Positions 51,257-59,277 of a DNA stretch of 64,000 nt are shown piece by piece. The stretch is from Litoribacter ruber (GTDB lineage Bacteria; Bacteroidota; Bacteroidia; Cytophagales; Cyclobacteriaceae). The first letter of the stretch is position 1, and every line of letters begins with the position of its first letter. Position numbers and translations under genes: made by a program. The notes below the pieces were generated by a model. That model had not been told where the DNA came from. It was given only the letters and a program-made list of their open reading frames with translations, and did no database searches. The stretch is from NCBI RefSeq assembly GCF_018500185.1, contig NZ_JAHBGI010000003.1:124001-188000 (forward strand), given 5' to 3'.

Positions 51257-51667
51257 ATGTTCGAAGTAGAAGGAAATGAAATCAAGTTTCTATACAACAG
51301 CAACAAAATGGGTGACAGGGAGACCTTAGCCTATGTCAAATCTCTCCACCAACATGTAATCAACGAGCTGGATGTGTATCAAAACGATATGACTCCTACC
51401 CAGATTTCTGAACTTGCCAACAAGTTGGAGGTGAGAATTATAGATCTTTTCGACCGGGAATCGGCCTATTTCAGAGAGCAGATAGAGGGAAAAGATGTGC
51501 AAGAAAAAGATCTGCTGAATATACTTCAGAAGGAAAAGGAGTGCCTAAATACCCCTATTTTGATTTCCAAACATGTAAGTAAAATGCTAGACAGTTCGGC
51601 AGAAACCATTTCACTGGACATGGTATTCAAGAACATTCCTCCTAGCGACGAAACCAAAAACCAATAA
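51257..51667 (+). CDS. ArsC/Spx-like thioredoxin-fold protein lacking the catalytic cysteine
   Basis: 136 residues. The overall pattern fits the ArsC/YffB/Spx family: an N-terminal strand then NSNKMGDRETLAYVK in place of NPxCSxSRxTL, then MTPTQISELANKLEV, LFDRESAYFREQI and LNTPILISKHV, the equivalent of the P-x-LI-R-P segment. The position of the catalytic Cys is Lys17, and Arg21 of the loop is kept. It therefore cannot act as a CX5R-type arsenate reductase and may be a Spx-like regulator or a structural relative. It is followed 8 bases later by dps, suggesting stress-related co-expression. Confidence 0.65.
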   Translation: MFEVEGNEIKFLYNSNKMGDRETLAYVKSLHQHVINELDVYQNDMTPTQISELANKLEVRIIDLFDRESAYFREQIEGKDVQEKDLLNILQKEKECLNTPILISKHVSKMLDSSAETISLDMVFKNIPPSDETKNQ

Positions 51668-51675
51668 AAATAACC

Positions 51676-52167
51676 ATGAGTAATAAAGATAAGCGAGTGT
51701 TTAAAAAACTCGGCTACAAACAAAGCGAGACAGACAAAATCGTTAAATCCCTCAACAAGCTTTTGGCTAATTATCATGTGCATTATCAGAAGCTGCGAAA
51801 CTTCCACTGGAATGTCACTGGAGGCGACTTCTTCGACCTGCATGAGAAATTCGAAGAGCTTTATGACGAGGCCATGGAAAACATTGACCTGATTGCGGAA
51901 AGAATCAGGGTATTTGGTTATACACCTTATAGCCTTATTACCGACTATTTGGAAAATTCTGACATCAAAGAAGTCGGAACTGATCTCTCTTCTGCTGAAA
52001 TGGTAAATGAAGTGCTTAAGGATTTCGAAATCTTAGCTGAAAACATGAATGACTGTGCCGAAAGCGTCGGAGATTTAGGCGATCTAGCCACAGAAGATAT
52101 GCTGGTAGCATTCATCAAAAGCATTGAGCTTCACCACTGGATGCTTACCTCCTTTCAAAAAAATTAA
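51676..52167 (+). CDS. dps: Dps family ferritin-like DNA-protection protein
   Basis: 163 residues. Dps dodecamers store iron and shield DNA during oxidative and starvation stress. The ferroxidase residues are in place: His44 (NFHWNV), His56, Glu60, Asp71 and Glu75 (IDLIAERIRVFG), with the same spacing as E. coli His51/63, Asp67/78 and Glu82. The N terminus has lysines (KDKRVFKKLGYK) that might contact DNA. It is co-directional with the ArsC-like gene 8 bases upstream and ends in a strong terminator. Confidence 0.95.
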   Translation: MSNKDKRVFKKLGYKQSETDKIVKSLNKLLANYHVHYQKLRNFHWNVTGGDFFDLHEKFEELYDEAMENIDLIAERIRVFGYTPYSLITDYLENSDIKEVGTDLSSAEMVNEVLKDFEILAENMNDCAESVGDLGDLATEDMLVAFIKSIELHHWMLTSFQKN

Positions 52168-52184
52168 TCATGTAGGTAAAATTT

Positions 52185-52229
52185 ATCAAAAAGAAAGGCT
52201 TGTGTTACACACAAGCCTTTCTTTTTGAT
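52185..52229. terminator. Very strong bidirectional terminator after dps
   Basis: A perfect 21-bp inverted repeat (arms 52185-52205 and 52209-52229, core AAAGGCTTGTGT/ACACAAGCCTTT) with a 3-base loop and A/T runs on both sides. It separates the convergent dps and antiporter genes. Confidence 0.9.
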
Positions 52230-52231
52230 CT

Positions 52232-52245
52232 GTCTTCGGTCTTCC
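52232..52245 (+). repeat. Short intergenic repeat, copy 2 (GTCTTCGGTCTTCC)
   Basis: Identical over 14 bases to 4542-4555. This copy lies immediately after the dps terminator, in the intergenic space before the antiporter stop codon. Confidence 0.5.
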
Positions 52246-52306
52246 GTCACACATACTAAAAGAGGTCCTCTATGAAGTTACAAGCATTATAAATAATATA
52301 ATACCC

Positions 52307-54475
52307 CTACTTTTTCTTAAACAGCTTTGACAAGGTTTTACCCAAATCATCAAACTTCTCCATGTTATTGAGAAGAGGATTAAATAAAGTCGTTCCCGAA
52401 TAATCCGACATGTTTTTCTGATCAAAACCAAATTGCATCGGGAAGACCAAGATGTAATTATTCTTGTTGAAGTAGTTATTCAGGTATTTCGGCATTTTAC
52501 CCATGACCTGGTTATAAGAAATACCTGTTTTTCTACTCATAATAATAAGCAAAGCATCATTGGCTTTCATATCCCTAGAAATAATCAAAAAGTCCTCCCA
52601 TTCACTGAATTCAACAAATTCTGCTTCTATTGGGTGGTTCTTATTTACCTGTCTTATAAACTCAAGGGTTGCTGCAGAAGCATAAAAGACCAACTTGGCG
52701 CCAGTATTCCTCCCTATGTTCCATACCCTAAGTAGCCAAAATGGAAAACCCATTTCCTTTTCAGCATTTATAGGCACTACTATGATGTGCCTTTGGATGG
52801 TATTGATCGGCTGGGCATTTCGATAGATTAGCGTAGTCGCGTTACACTTGCTCAAAATCCCCTCGGTCAGATTACCCAAGAAAGAATCCGAAATTCCACC
52901 CTGCTTGTGCAAGCCAAGAATAATATCAGAAACCTTGTTTTCCTTTACCACATTAGTTATTCCATTCACAATGTTGGAATCATAACGGATTAATTCCGTC
53001 AGAATATTATCCGTAGCAGCGGCCAAAACACTGGCCTTTTCCAATAGCTTTTTGGCATTTTTCTCCAGGCTTTCATCTGTTGAATCTGTAGGAATAATAT
53101 TCAATGCCAACAGGTTATTCTTTGCTGATTGGGATTTCACCGTCACCCCAAGATTTATCAACTCTTCAATATTTTCCGGATAATTAATTGGGATAAGTAT
53201 TTTTTCCTTGGCCTCTTCATCCTCCTCCTCTTCATCTTTCTTGCCTTGATTTTCCTGGATCGCAATCTTAGTAGCGCCACGTTGAGCCACAAAGGAGGCG
53301 ATGGTACAGGTCACCAAGATCATCAAGATGGTGCCGTTCAGAATGGCCTCATTCAATAGCCTAATTTCAGTCCCATCAGGAGCCACGCCAATTTTTATCT
53401 CATAGCCTACTAATACAGCCGCAAGAGTTGCCGCTGCCTGGGCATTACTTAAGCCAAAAATAATATCCCGCTGGGCTGTACTGAACTTGAAGGTCTTTTG
53501 AGTCAGGGTAGCTGCTAAATACTTCGACAGGGTAGCCACTACGGTCATGGTCACCGCAACAATGATGGTTTCCGTATCATTGAAAAATACGCTGTAATCA
53601 ATGAGCATCCCTACTCCTATCAGGAAGAAAGGAATAAAGAGCGCATTCCCCACAAATTCAATCCGGTTCATCAACGGAGAGGTATGCGGTATAAGTCTAT
53701 TCAAGGCAAGCCCCGCCAAGAAGGCTCCAATAATGGCTTCTATCCCGGCCGCCTCCGCCAAGAAAGCACCCATGAACACAAGTCCCAACACAAATATGTA
53801 TTGGCTGATGTTGTCCTCATTCTTTTTAAAAAACCATCTCCCCACCAAAGGAAATCCCAATGTGACGATTAGGGCAAAAACAATAACTGATATGATCAGT
53901 CGGATCCAGAATTCATTATTTAGCTCCCCTGTTGCCATTCCGGCAATCACTGCTAATACCAATAGTGCCAAGGTATCGGTAATCATGGTCCCTCCTACGG
54001 TGATATTTACCGCCTTGTTTTTGGTAATCCCCATCTTACTAATGATAGGATAAGCGATGAGGGTGTGGGAGGCAAACATACTGGCAAGCAGCACGGAGGT
54101 CATGATATTGAAATTAAGAACATACAACCCCGCCAAGATCCCCAAGCTCATCGGTATTAGAAAAGTAAAAAGCCCAAATACGATACTTTTGGAGCTGTTT
54201 TTCTTAAAGTCTGCCAAATCAATTTCCAACCCAGCCAAAAACATTATATACAATAATCCAACAGTTCCGAAAAGAACAACACTGCTATCCCGCTCCAGCA
54301 GATTAAATCCATATGGGCCGATGATTGCTCCAGCGATGATCAAGCCTATTAGCTGAGGTATTTTCAGCTTATTGAGCAAAAGAGGCGCAAAGAGAATAAT
54401 GAATAGAATGATCGAAAAAATCAGTACCGGATTGCTTAACGGTAAAGAAAAATTTAAGTCACTGAGTAAAATCAT
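52307..54475 (-). CDS. CPA2-family cation:proton antiporter with C-terminal universal-stress-like domain
   Basis: 722 residues. The first ~400 residues form a Na+/H+ exchanger domain with about twelve membrane segments: LLLNKLKIPQLIGLIIAGAI, LGTVGLLYIMFLAGLEIDL-like sequence and EAAGIEAIIGAFLAGLALNR. An acidic linker (GKKDEEEEDEEAKEK, near 415-430) joins a cytoplasmic region of about 280 residues that resembles two UspA-like halves (ILIPINYPENIEELINLG; HIIVVPINAEKEMGF). It probably exchanges K+ or Na+ for protons with nucleotide- or stress-dependent gating (family inference). It is a single-gene unit convergent with dps. Confidence 0.9.
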   Translation of the reverse strand: MILLSDLNFSLPLSNPVLIFSIILFIILFAPLLLNKLKIPQLIGLIIAGAIIGPYGFNLLERDSSVVLFGTVGLLYIMFLAGLEIDLADFKKNSSKSIVFGLFTFLIPMSLGILAGLYVLNFNIMTSVLLASMFASHTLIAYPIISKMGITKNKAVNITVGGTMITDTLALLVLAVIAGMATGELNNEFWIRLIISVIVFALIVTLGFPLVGRWFFKKNEDNISQYIFVLGLVFMGAFLAEAAGIEAIIGAFLAGLALNRLIPHTSPLMNRIEFVGNALFIPFFLIGVGMLIDYSVFFNDTETIIVAVTMTVVATLSKYLAATLTQKTFKFSTAQRDIIFGLSNAQAAATLAAVLVGYEIKIGVAPDGTEIRLLNEAILNGTILMILVTCTIASFVAQRGATKIAIQENQGKKDEEEEDEEAKEKILIPINYPENIEELINLGVTVKSQSAKNNLLALNIIPTDSTDESLEKNAKKLLEKASVLAAATDNILTELIRYDSNIVNGITNVVKENKVSDIILGLHKQGGISDSFLGNLTEGILSKCNATTLIYRNAQPINTIQRHIIVVPINAEKEMGFPFWLLRVWNIGRNTGAKLVFYASAATLEFIRQVNKNHPIEAEFVEFSEWEDFLIISRDMKANDALLIIMSRKTGISYNQVMGKMPKYLNNYFNKNNYILVFPMQFGFDQKNMSDYSGTTLFNPLLNNMEKFDDLGKTLSKLFKKK

Positions 54476-54575
54476 TCCTTTTATTTAGTTAGAATCACAG
54501 TTTTGTCGCAAAATAATTCTAAAAAAGTTCTTCTACTAATTTTGAAGAAATCTGTTTTAGATAAGCATTAAAAAC

Positions 54576-54609
54576 TAAAAGCTCCGAGAAATAATTCCCG
54601 GAGCTTTTA
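54576..54609 (-). terminator. Terminator after the LRR-protein operon
   Basis: TAAAAGCTCCG and CGGAGCTTTTA are perfect 11-bp arms (54576-54586 and 54599-54609) around a 12-base loop; on the minus strand the stem is followed by AGTTTTTAA. It lies 29 bases beyond the LRR gene stop codon, so it ends that operon. Confidence 0.8.
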
Positions 54610-54637
54610 AACTTATATTACTGCATTGATATTCAAA

Positions 54638-57085
54638 TCAATAATATCTGACATCGGTATCAGGATTGGCACGCTGAAACTGCTCCACCTGTCTTCTGTT
54701 AATTCTAGTATTAAAGCATTTAAGCTCTTCCAAATTTCTCAATCCCATTACTGGTTTCAAAGTCCTTGCGTTGGTATTGGCTATATCCAAACTTCTCAAG
54801 TCATAAAGGTTATCCAATCCATTAAGTCTTTTGATATTGGTACCTGATAGGTTCAACTCTTTCAACTTGGTCAACTTTGCCAACGGCCTCAGGTCCTCAA
54901 CCCCCGTGTTAGAAAGGTTCAACTCTTCCAACTCGAACAAATTCACCAATGGCGCCACGGACATCACTGGGGCCTGCGTAATGCTAATTTTCTGCAAGCG
55001 TTCCATTCTACTCAGTGCACTGATATCCTGCAAAGGCACATCTCTGATCTCAAGCTCCTTTAAGTTGATAAAAGCCGTCAGAGGCTCCAGATCACTGATC
55101 CTTTCGCCTGAGATTTTCACAGTTGTGCTAGCAGTAAACTTATGCAGTTCGCGGGTTGATGGGTTCTCTCCAATCCCGAATTGATCCTTGAAGACACTCT
55201 TCCAAACGCCTTCCAAACCTCTCCACCAGGTATTCAACTCTTCAGAGCGGAAAACTATGTTGGTTTGCGGATTTATTTGTAAAAGATTTTCAACCTCCCA
55301 CTTAGGCACCTCTGTTTTATCTACATCTACAAAATCAAGGTTCTTTAAGAAATTCAGAGATTTGATAGATTTGATTGGTGTTTCTTTGAGTTCAACGATT
55401 GTTAACCCATTCAGATTCTCCAAAGCCTCTACGCTCGTCACTGCAGAACTGTTGGCCACAAGCTTTTCCAAGGTTTTCACCTCTGCCAAAGGACTTAAAT
55501 CATGAACCTTAGTGTTTGAAAGATCCAATTCCGTGATCTTTTTGAATTTAATCACTGGTCGAAGATTCACAATCTGACTGTTGGAAAGGTCTAAATTGTC
55601 ACTACCCACCAAGCTGGAAAGGTCCTCTACTGAAGGATTGTCCGACAAACCGGGGTAGTTTTTCAAAAGAACCTCTCTCCAGCCCTCAGGAAGGGTGCTC
55701 CACCAGCTTTGTAGATTCTCCACATTATGGATAAGAAGCACACTTCTATTTCTTCTGGTAAACTCATCGGCATTTTTCTCAGAAATACTGCTTCTATCAG
55801 CATAAACCCGCTGCAGAGACTTTTTTTGATCCAAGGGAGACAAGCTGCTTACCTCAGTCCTATTGATGTTTACTGTTCTTAGGTTTTCCAAGTCAGCCAG
55901 AGGCGTCAAGTCCAGAATATTTGTCTCCTCCAGCTTGATATACTCCAGATTGGAAAGCTCAGACACGTATTCATAATTGATCAAATAGTTGCCCGTGAGG
56001 TTCAACCTTCGAAGGTTTTTAAGCTCATTAATGCTTTCCATGTTGTTGAACCCACTCTCGGTCAGATCAAGCTCCTCTAGGTTGCTAAAGTTGTTCAATA
56101 CGCCAAAGCTACGGATTGGAGTATTGGCAACTTTTAGCGTTTTAAGATTTCTCAGCACACTTAGCACTTCGATATCGTAAACCTTAGTATTTGAAATATC
56201 CAAGTATTCCAACGCTTCTGAATATTTGATAAACTGAATATCCTCAGTCGGGGTATTTGATATATCCAGATGCTTAAGATAAGTCACGTGGGAAACAGGT
56301 CCCAAATCCTCAATATTGGTGTTGCTCAAATTAATGTATTTGAGATCACGCAGGGCATAAATAGGAGTCAGATCAAAAATCCGCTCTCTACCCGATAGGT
56401 CAATGCTATCAATTGAGCTCATTTTGGTGATCACATCCATCCCCACCGAATCACCTTCGGCTATACCAAAGTTCTCTTCGAAATAAGACCTCCACTCATA
56501 AGAAAGGCTTTCCCACCATTCAGCCAATTCTTTATCACGGCTCAATTTGGTGGTATACATACTTACTATCTTGAGATCATTGGATTTGGGATCAAGATTA
56601 ATCTCAATAAATCTAGGTTTGGTATTCTCAATTTTCTCACCTTCAATTCCCTCCGCGGAAAGAATTCGGTCCAAGGTCACAATAAAAGACAATTCCTCAT
56701 TATCCCTGAGAAAAGGTTTAACCTCCTTGATGTTGAATTTGAAATTGGCGTGGCGGAAAAAAAAGTCCACGTCTTTCAGGTAGGCCGTCACATCCTTATT
56801 GGTAATTACCTTTCTGTCCAGCAAAAGATCGTCCTCAACCTGTACTTTACCATCTCTGAAGATTTTGACAAAGCTCTCCCTAATCATGACGTCTTTGTCA
56901 CGAGCAGAGGTTTCCCTATTTCCAACTGTGTTGAGGAAATACTCCAGGAATTTCACCTGATCTTCAGCTTTGGATGAAAACTCCTTTACCTCCTGCTTGG
57001 TATAGGTACCCATTTCTTGTGCAATCACTGCCGCTAAGGGTCCACAGAAGGCAATTACTAAGCAAATTACCTTATTTCTGATCAT
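54638..57085 (-). CDS. Exported leucine-rich-repeat protein with three repeating WW-LRR-cap modules
   Basis: 815 residues. Signal peptide about 1-22 (AAVIAQ). Residues 30-190 form an N-terminal domain resembling the proteins of the two upstream genes. Then three modules follow, each starting with a Trp-Trp helix (WW at 190-191, 461-462 and 620-621: WWESLSYEWRSYF, WWSTLPEGWREVL, WWRGLEGVWKSVF), continuing with 22-residue LRRs of the pattern LxxLxLSNTxIxDLxPL, and ending in a cap with VENLLQINPQTNIVF or QFQRANPDTDVRYY-like sequence (437-454, 594-613, 796-815). The third cap is the C terminus itself. It is the last gene of an exported four-gene cassette; its function is unknown. Internalin-type binding is a possible role. 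Confidence 0.85.
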   Translation of the reverse strand: MIRNKVICLVIAFCGPLAAVIAQEMGTYTKQEVKEFSSKAEDQVKFLEYFLNTVGNRETSARDKDVMIRESFVKIFRDGKVQVEDDLLLDRKVITNKDVTAYLKDVDFFFRHANFKFNIKEVKPFLRDNEELSFIVTLDRILSAEGIEGEKIENTKPRFIEINLDPKSNDLKIVSMYTTKLSRDKELAEWWESLSYEWRSYFEENFGIAEGDSVGMDVITKMSSIDSIDLSGRERIFDLTPIYALRDLKYINLSNTNIEDLGPVSHVTYLKHLDISNTPTEDIQFIKYSEALEYLDISNTKVYDIEVLSVLRNLKTLKVANTPIRSFGVLNNFSNLEELDLTESGFNNMESINELKNLRRLNLTGNYLINYEYVSELSNLEYIKLEETNILDLTPLADLENLRTVNINRTEVSSLSPLDQKKSLQRVYADRSSISEKNADEFTRRNRSVLLIHNVENLQSWWSTLPEGWREVLLKNYPGLSDNPSVEDLSSLVGSDNLDLSNSQIVNLRPVIKFKKITELDLSNTKVHDLSPLAEVKTLEKLVANSSAVTSVEALENLNGLTIVELKETPIKSIKSLNFLKNLDFVDVDKTEVPKWEVENLLQINPQTNIVFRSEELNTWWRGLEGVWKSVFKDQFGIGENPSTRELHKFTASTTVKISGERISDLEPLTAFINLKELEIRDVPLQDISALSRMERLQKISITQAPVMSVAPLVNLFELEELNLSNTGVEDLRPLAKLTKLKELNLSGTNIKRLNGLDNLYDLRSLDIANTNARTLKPVMGLRNLEELKCFNTRINRRQVEQFQRANPDTDVRYY

Positions 57086-57911
57086 AGATGTACTTTAATA
57101 CGGCATCTTCATCCCCTTCTTGAAGCTTTACAAGATTGGAAATCAGCCACCCTGTATTGAAACCAGGCCTGTTGAACTGGGCGAGTTCAAAGTACCAGTT
57201 GTCAATTTGGAAAAAATGAAACTTCAGGTCGGTCACATTCTCAAATTTGAAATGACCTTTTTTGATTTCATAAAGAAACAATGTCAAATAATCCGGCTCA
57301 TAATCGGTAGGCGTATACGATTCCGGCTTAGGGTTTTCTTGAAAAGCCCTTCTCAGATTCATAAAATCCAATTCATGGCTTAACGGGTGAAGGAACTGCT
57401 TCTTGGAACCAGTGTCCTTGTCGAAATATTTTTTGAATGGTTCAAAACCTACCCGTTCAATTACCCACTCATAACCCAAGCCTTCAGGCTGGAGCTTCAT
57501 GAACAAAGTCACATTCTCGGACTTGCCCTGGTATTTGAAGGTGGTTTGTACCTCGGCAAACCATTCCCCCTGATGAAAATCAAGGTATTTAGGCTGCTCT
57601 TCATTGATTACATCCACGACAAATTCTTTCTTCAGTTCAGCTTCAATGCTGGAAGTCTCATTGTCAAATAGAATATCGAGGAATTTTTTGCGGAGATCGG
57701 TACTTCTGTACTCAGCGTCATTGGAGTAATACCGCTTTTTGCCATCCTGGCTTTCTTCGGCATTAAACCTTCTAAAAAATTGGTTTACTTGTTTGGTTGA
57801 GGCGGCAAATCTGCCATCATCCGCAGGTTGGCCGGGGGAGTACAAACCCTGCCCCGGCGCAAACTGAATGGATGAAATAACTAATAGTACTAATAAGATT
57901 GTTTTTCTCAT
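57072..57911 (-). CDS. Exported protein of unknown function (cassette member)
   Basis: 279 residues. Signal peptide about 1-20 (IQFAPGQG). No domain is recognised. The sequence includes VNQFFRRFNAEESQDGKKRY, DFHQGEWFAEVQTTFKYQGK and KYFDKDTGSKKQFLHPLSHE, mixed alpha/beta with many aromatic residues. It overlaps the LRR gene start by 14 bases and the preceding gene end by 4 bases, so the three are translationally linked. It resembles in general layout the N-terminal domain of the LRR protein and the 57908 product, but homology is only suspected. Confidence 0.75.
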   Translation of the reverse strand: MRKTILLVLLVISSIQFAPGQGLYSPGQPADDGRFAASTKQVNQFFRRFNAEESQDGKKRYYSNDAEYRSTDLRKKFLDILFDNETSSIEAELKKEFVVDVINEEQPKYLDFHQGEWFAEVQTTFKYQGKSENVTLFMKLQPEGLGYEWVIERVGFEPFKKYFDKDTGSKKQFLHPLSHELDFMNLRRAFQENPKPESYTPTDYEPDYLTLFLYEIKKGHFKFENVTDLKFHFFQIDNWYFELAQFNRPGFNTGWLISNLVKLQEGDEDAVLKYIYDQK

Positions 57912-58486
57912 GAGGTAGTTTCAGTCACACGAATATCACCTAGCATTACGTCCCAGAACTCGATCGTTCTACCCGCAACCTGAGTGGATTTTCTTTCCAC
58001 ATAGATGGTGATGTCTTTTTTGGTGGTATCTCTATAGTTTAGACCAGCTTCTTGAGATGTACCTTCAAATCTTTGGTACACGGTAACTACACCTACGAAT
58101 CTACCGTCAGGCTGTCTTTCCAAGTCACTGATGTAATGGATATCATACCAACTGATATTTACCCTATCATAGTTCAATGCCATCAACCTTTCGAAGTATC
58201 TTCTCACTTTGTAGTAAGCCACTTCTTTGGTGTTGATAGATGAAACACCCATTTCAGCACCTGGAGCAAAAAGCTCTTCAGCTCTGTCCATTACACGGTT
58301 AGCTTCAGAAAACTGCGTCTCTTTGCTTCCGATGATGCTGATGTACTTGCTAAGATCCTTTACTTTTTCCAATGCCAATGAATCTATGGCTTGTTTTCTC
58401 TGAGGGCTAATGTCGTTAGACTGGGCAACGGCTACTGCTGAAGTCAGCAAAAACATTAGGATAAATGAAGGGAAGTATTTTTTCAT
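57908..58486 (-). CDS. Exported protein of unknown function, related to the N-terminal domain of the LRR protein
   Basis: 192 residues. Signal peptide about 1-21 (AVAVAQ). The mature part (VKDLSKYISIIGSKETQFSE, ANRVMDRAEELFAPGAEM, TKEVAYYKVRRYFERLMALN, VNISWYDIHYISDLER, GRFVGVVTVYQRFEG) parallels LRR-protein residues 43-140 (VKFLEYFLNTVGNRETSARD, KDVMIRESFVKIF, NKDVTAYLKDVDFFF), so the two likely share an ancestral domain, perhaps of NTF2-like shape (inference). It overlaps the next gene by 4 bases and is preceded by the lipoprotein gene. Confidence 0.78.
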   Translation of the reverse strand: MKKYFPSFILMFLLTSAVAVAQSNDISPQRKQAIDSLALEKVKDLSKYISIIGSKETQFSEANRVMDRAEELFAPGAEMGVSSINTKEVAYYKVRRYFERLMALNYDRVNISWYDIHYISDLERQPDGRFVGVVTVYQRFEGTSQEAGLNYRDTTKKDITIYVERKSTQVAGRTIEFWDVMLGDIRVTETTS

Positions 58487-58523
58487 TTTGTAAGATTCTT
58501 TTTTTTATAAGGGTTGGGATTGT

Positions 58524-58991
58524 TTATCGTCTACGACGTAATTCTAATTCAGTCACTCTACCGTTGTTGTCCACACGTACGTCACTGATGAAGTTGAGGT
58601 TCTTCTTGGTGTCTTTTAAGTAGTTGAGATACTTTTCGATGGTGGTAGGCTCATCATAATCCTTCATACCGTTTTCCTCATAGATCACAATCAATACTGG
58701 GGTCTGCTGATTTGCAAACATAGAAAGGGCTTCTTGAATAGATGAATTAGCACTGTTTACGTTTGAAGAATTAGCAATTGAGTTGAAGTAGTTTTCAAGC
58801 TTACTTACAGCTTCCTCTTCAGCACTTGGCTGGGCTGGTGCAGGAGCTGGAGCCGGCTCTTCTACTGGCTGCGGTTCAGGAGCCGCCTCAGTCACTTTTT
58901 TCTTACTTTTACAAGCACCCATTGCTAATAGGCAAAATAGAGCTAGGGTCATTAACCTGCTCAAAGGGGATTTTGCAGTTCTTTTTTTCAT
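58524..58991 (-). CDS. Small lipoprotein with Pro/Glu/Ala-rich spacer (cassette member)
   Basis: 155 residues from the ATG at 58991; a longer frame to 59075 adds 28 residues without signal character. Lipobox LLAMGAC with Cys near residue 26, then a spacer rich in Pro, Glu and Ala (EAAPEPQPVEEPAPAPAPAQ) and a compact C-terminal domain (VSKLENYFNSIANSSNVNSA, TPVLIVIYEENGMKDYDEPT, TIEKYLNYLKDTKKNLNFIS). The C-terminal domain looks like the one in the two downstream exported proteins in its predicted helix-strand order (weak). It is the first gene of the cassette, 37 bases before the next. Confidence 0.72.
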   Translation of the reverse strand: MKKRTAKSPLSRLMTLALFCLLAMGACKSKKKVTEAAPEPQPVEEPAPAPAPAQPSAEEEAVSKLENYFNSIANSSNVNSANSSIQEALSMFANQQTPVLIVIYEENGMKDYDEPTTIEKYLNYLKDTKKNLNFISDVRVDNNGRVTELELRRRR

Positions 58992-59223
58992 GTTTGATTT
59001 AGAGGGATTGTTTAAATTGTTTTTTTCGTTGTCCCACCTTTTGCAAAAACCATTCCATATCTGGAAATAATCCATTTTTGGAAGTTTGTTTGCAGTCGGC
59101 AGATGTGCTTAGATTTCGATGCAATATTGCAAGGAATAAATCGATAAAAAAAGGTGTTGATATAATTATTTTTACACCTCTTAACATATTTTAAGTATTG
59201 GTCTAAGTTCTTAAGTAATAACG

Positions 59224-59255
59224 AAAAAAGCCTCTCTTATTTTAAAGAAAGGCTT
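59224..59255 (-). terminator. Terminator after the TlpA-like gene
   Basis: On the minus strand AAGCCTTTCTT pairs with AAGAGAGGCTT (one mismatch) around a short loop and is followed by a T run. It starts 23 bases after the TlpA-like stop codon. Confidence 0.7.
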
Positions 59256-59277
59256 AGGTGTTCAATAACTAGTTGTA

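Noticed and set aside
51257-51667. Functional arsenate reductase
   Set aside because: The catalytic Cys of the CX5R-type loop is replaced by Lys17 and no ars genes are nearby.
54638-57085. CRISPR-like or tandem DNA repeat in the LRR gene
   Set aside because: The repeats are protein-level LRR units with diverged DNA, not near-identical spaced DNA repeats.
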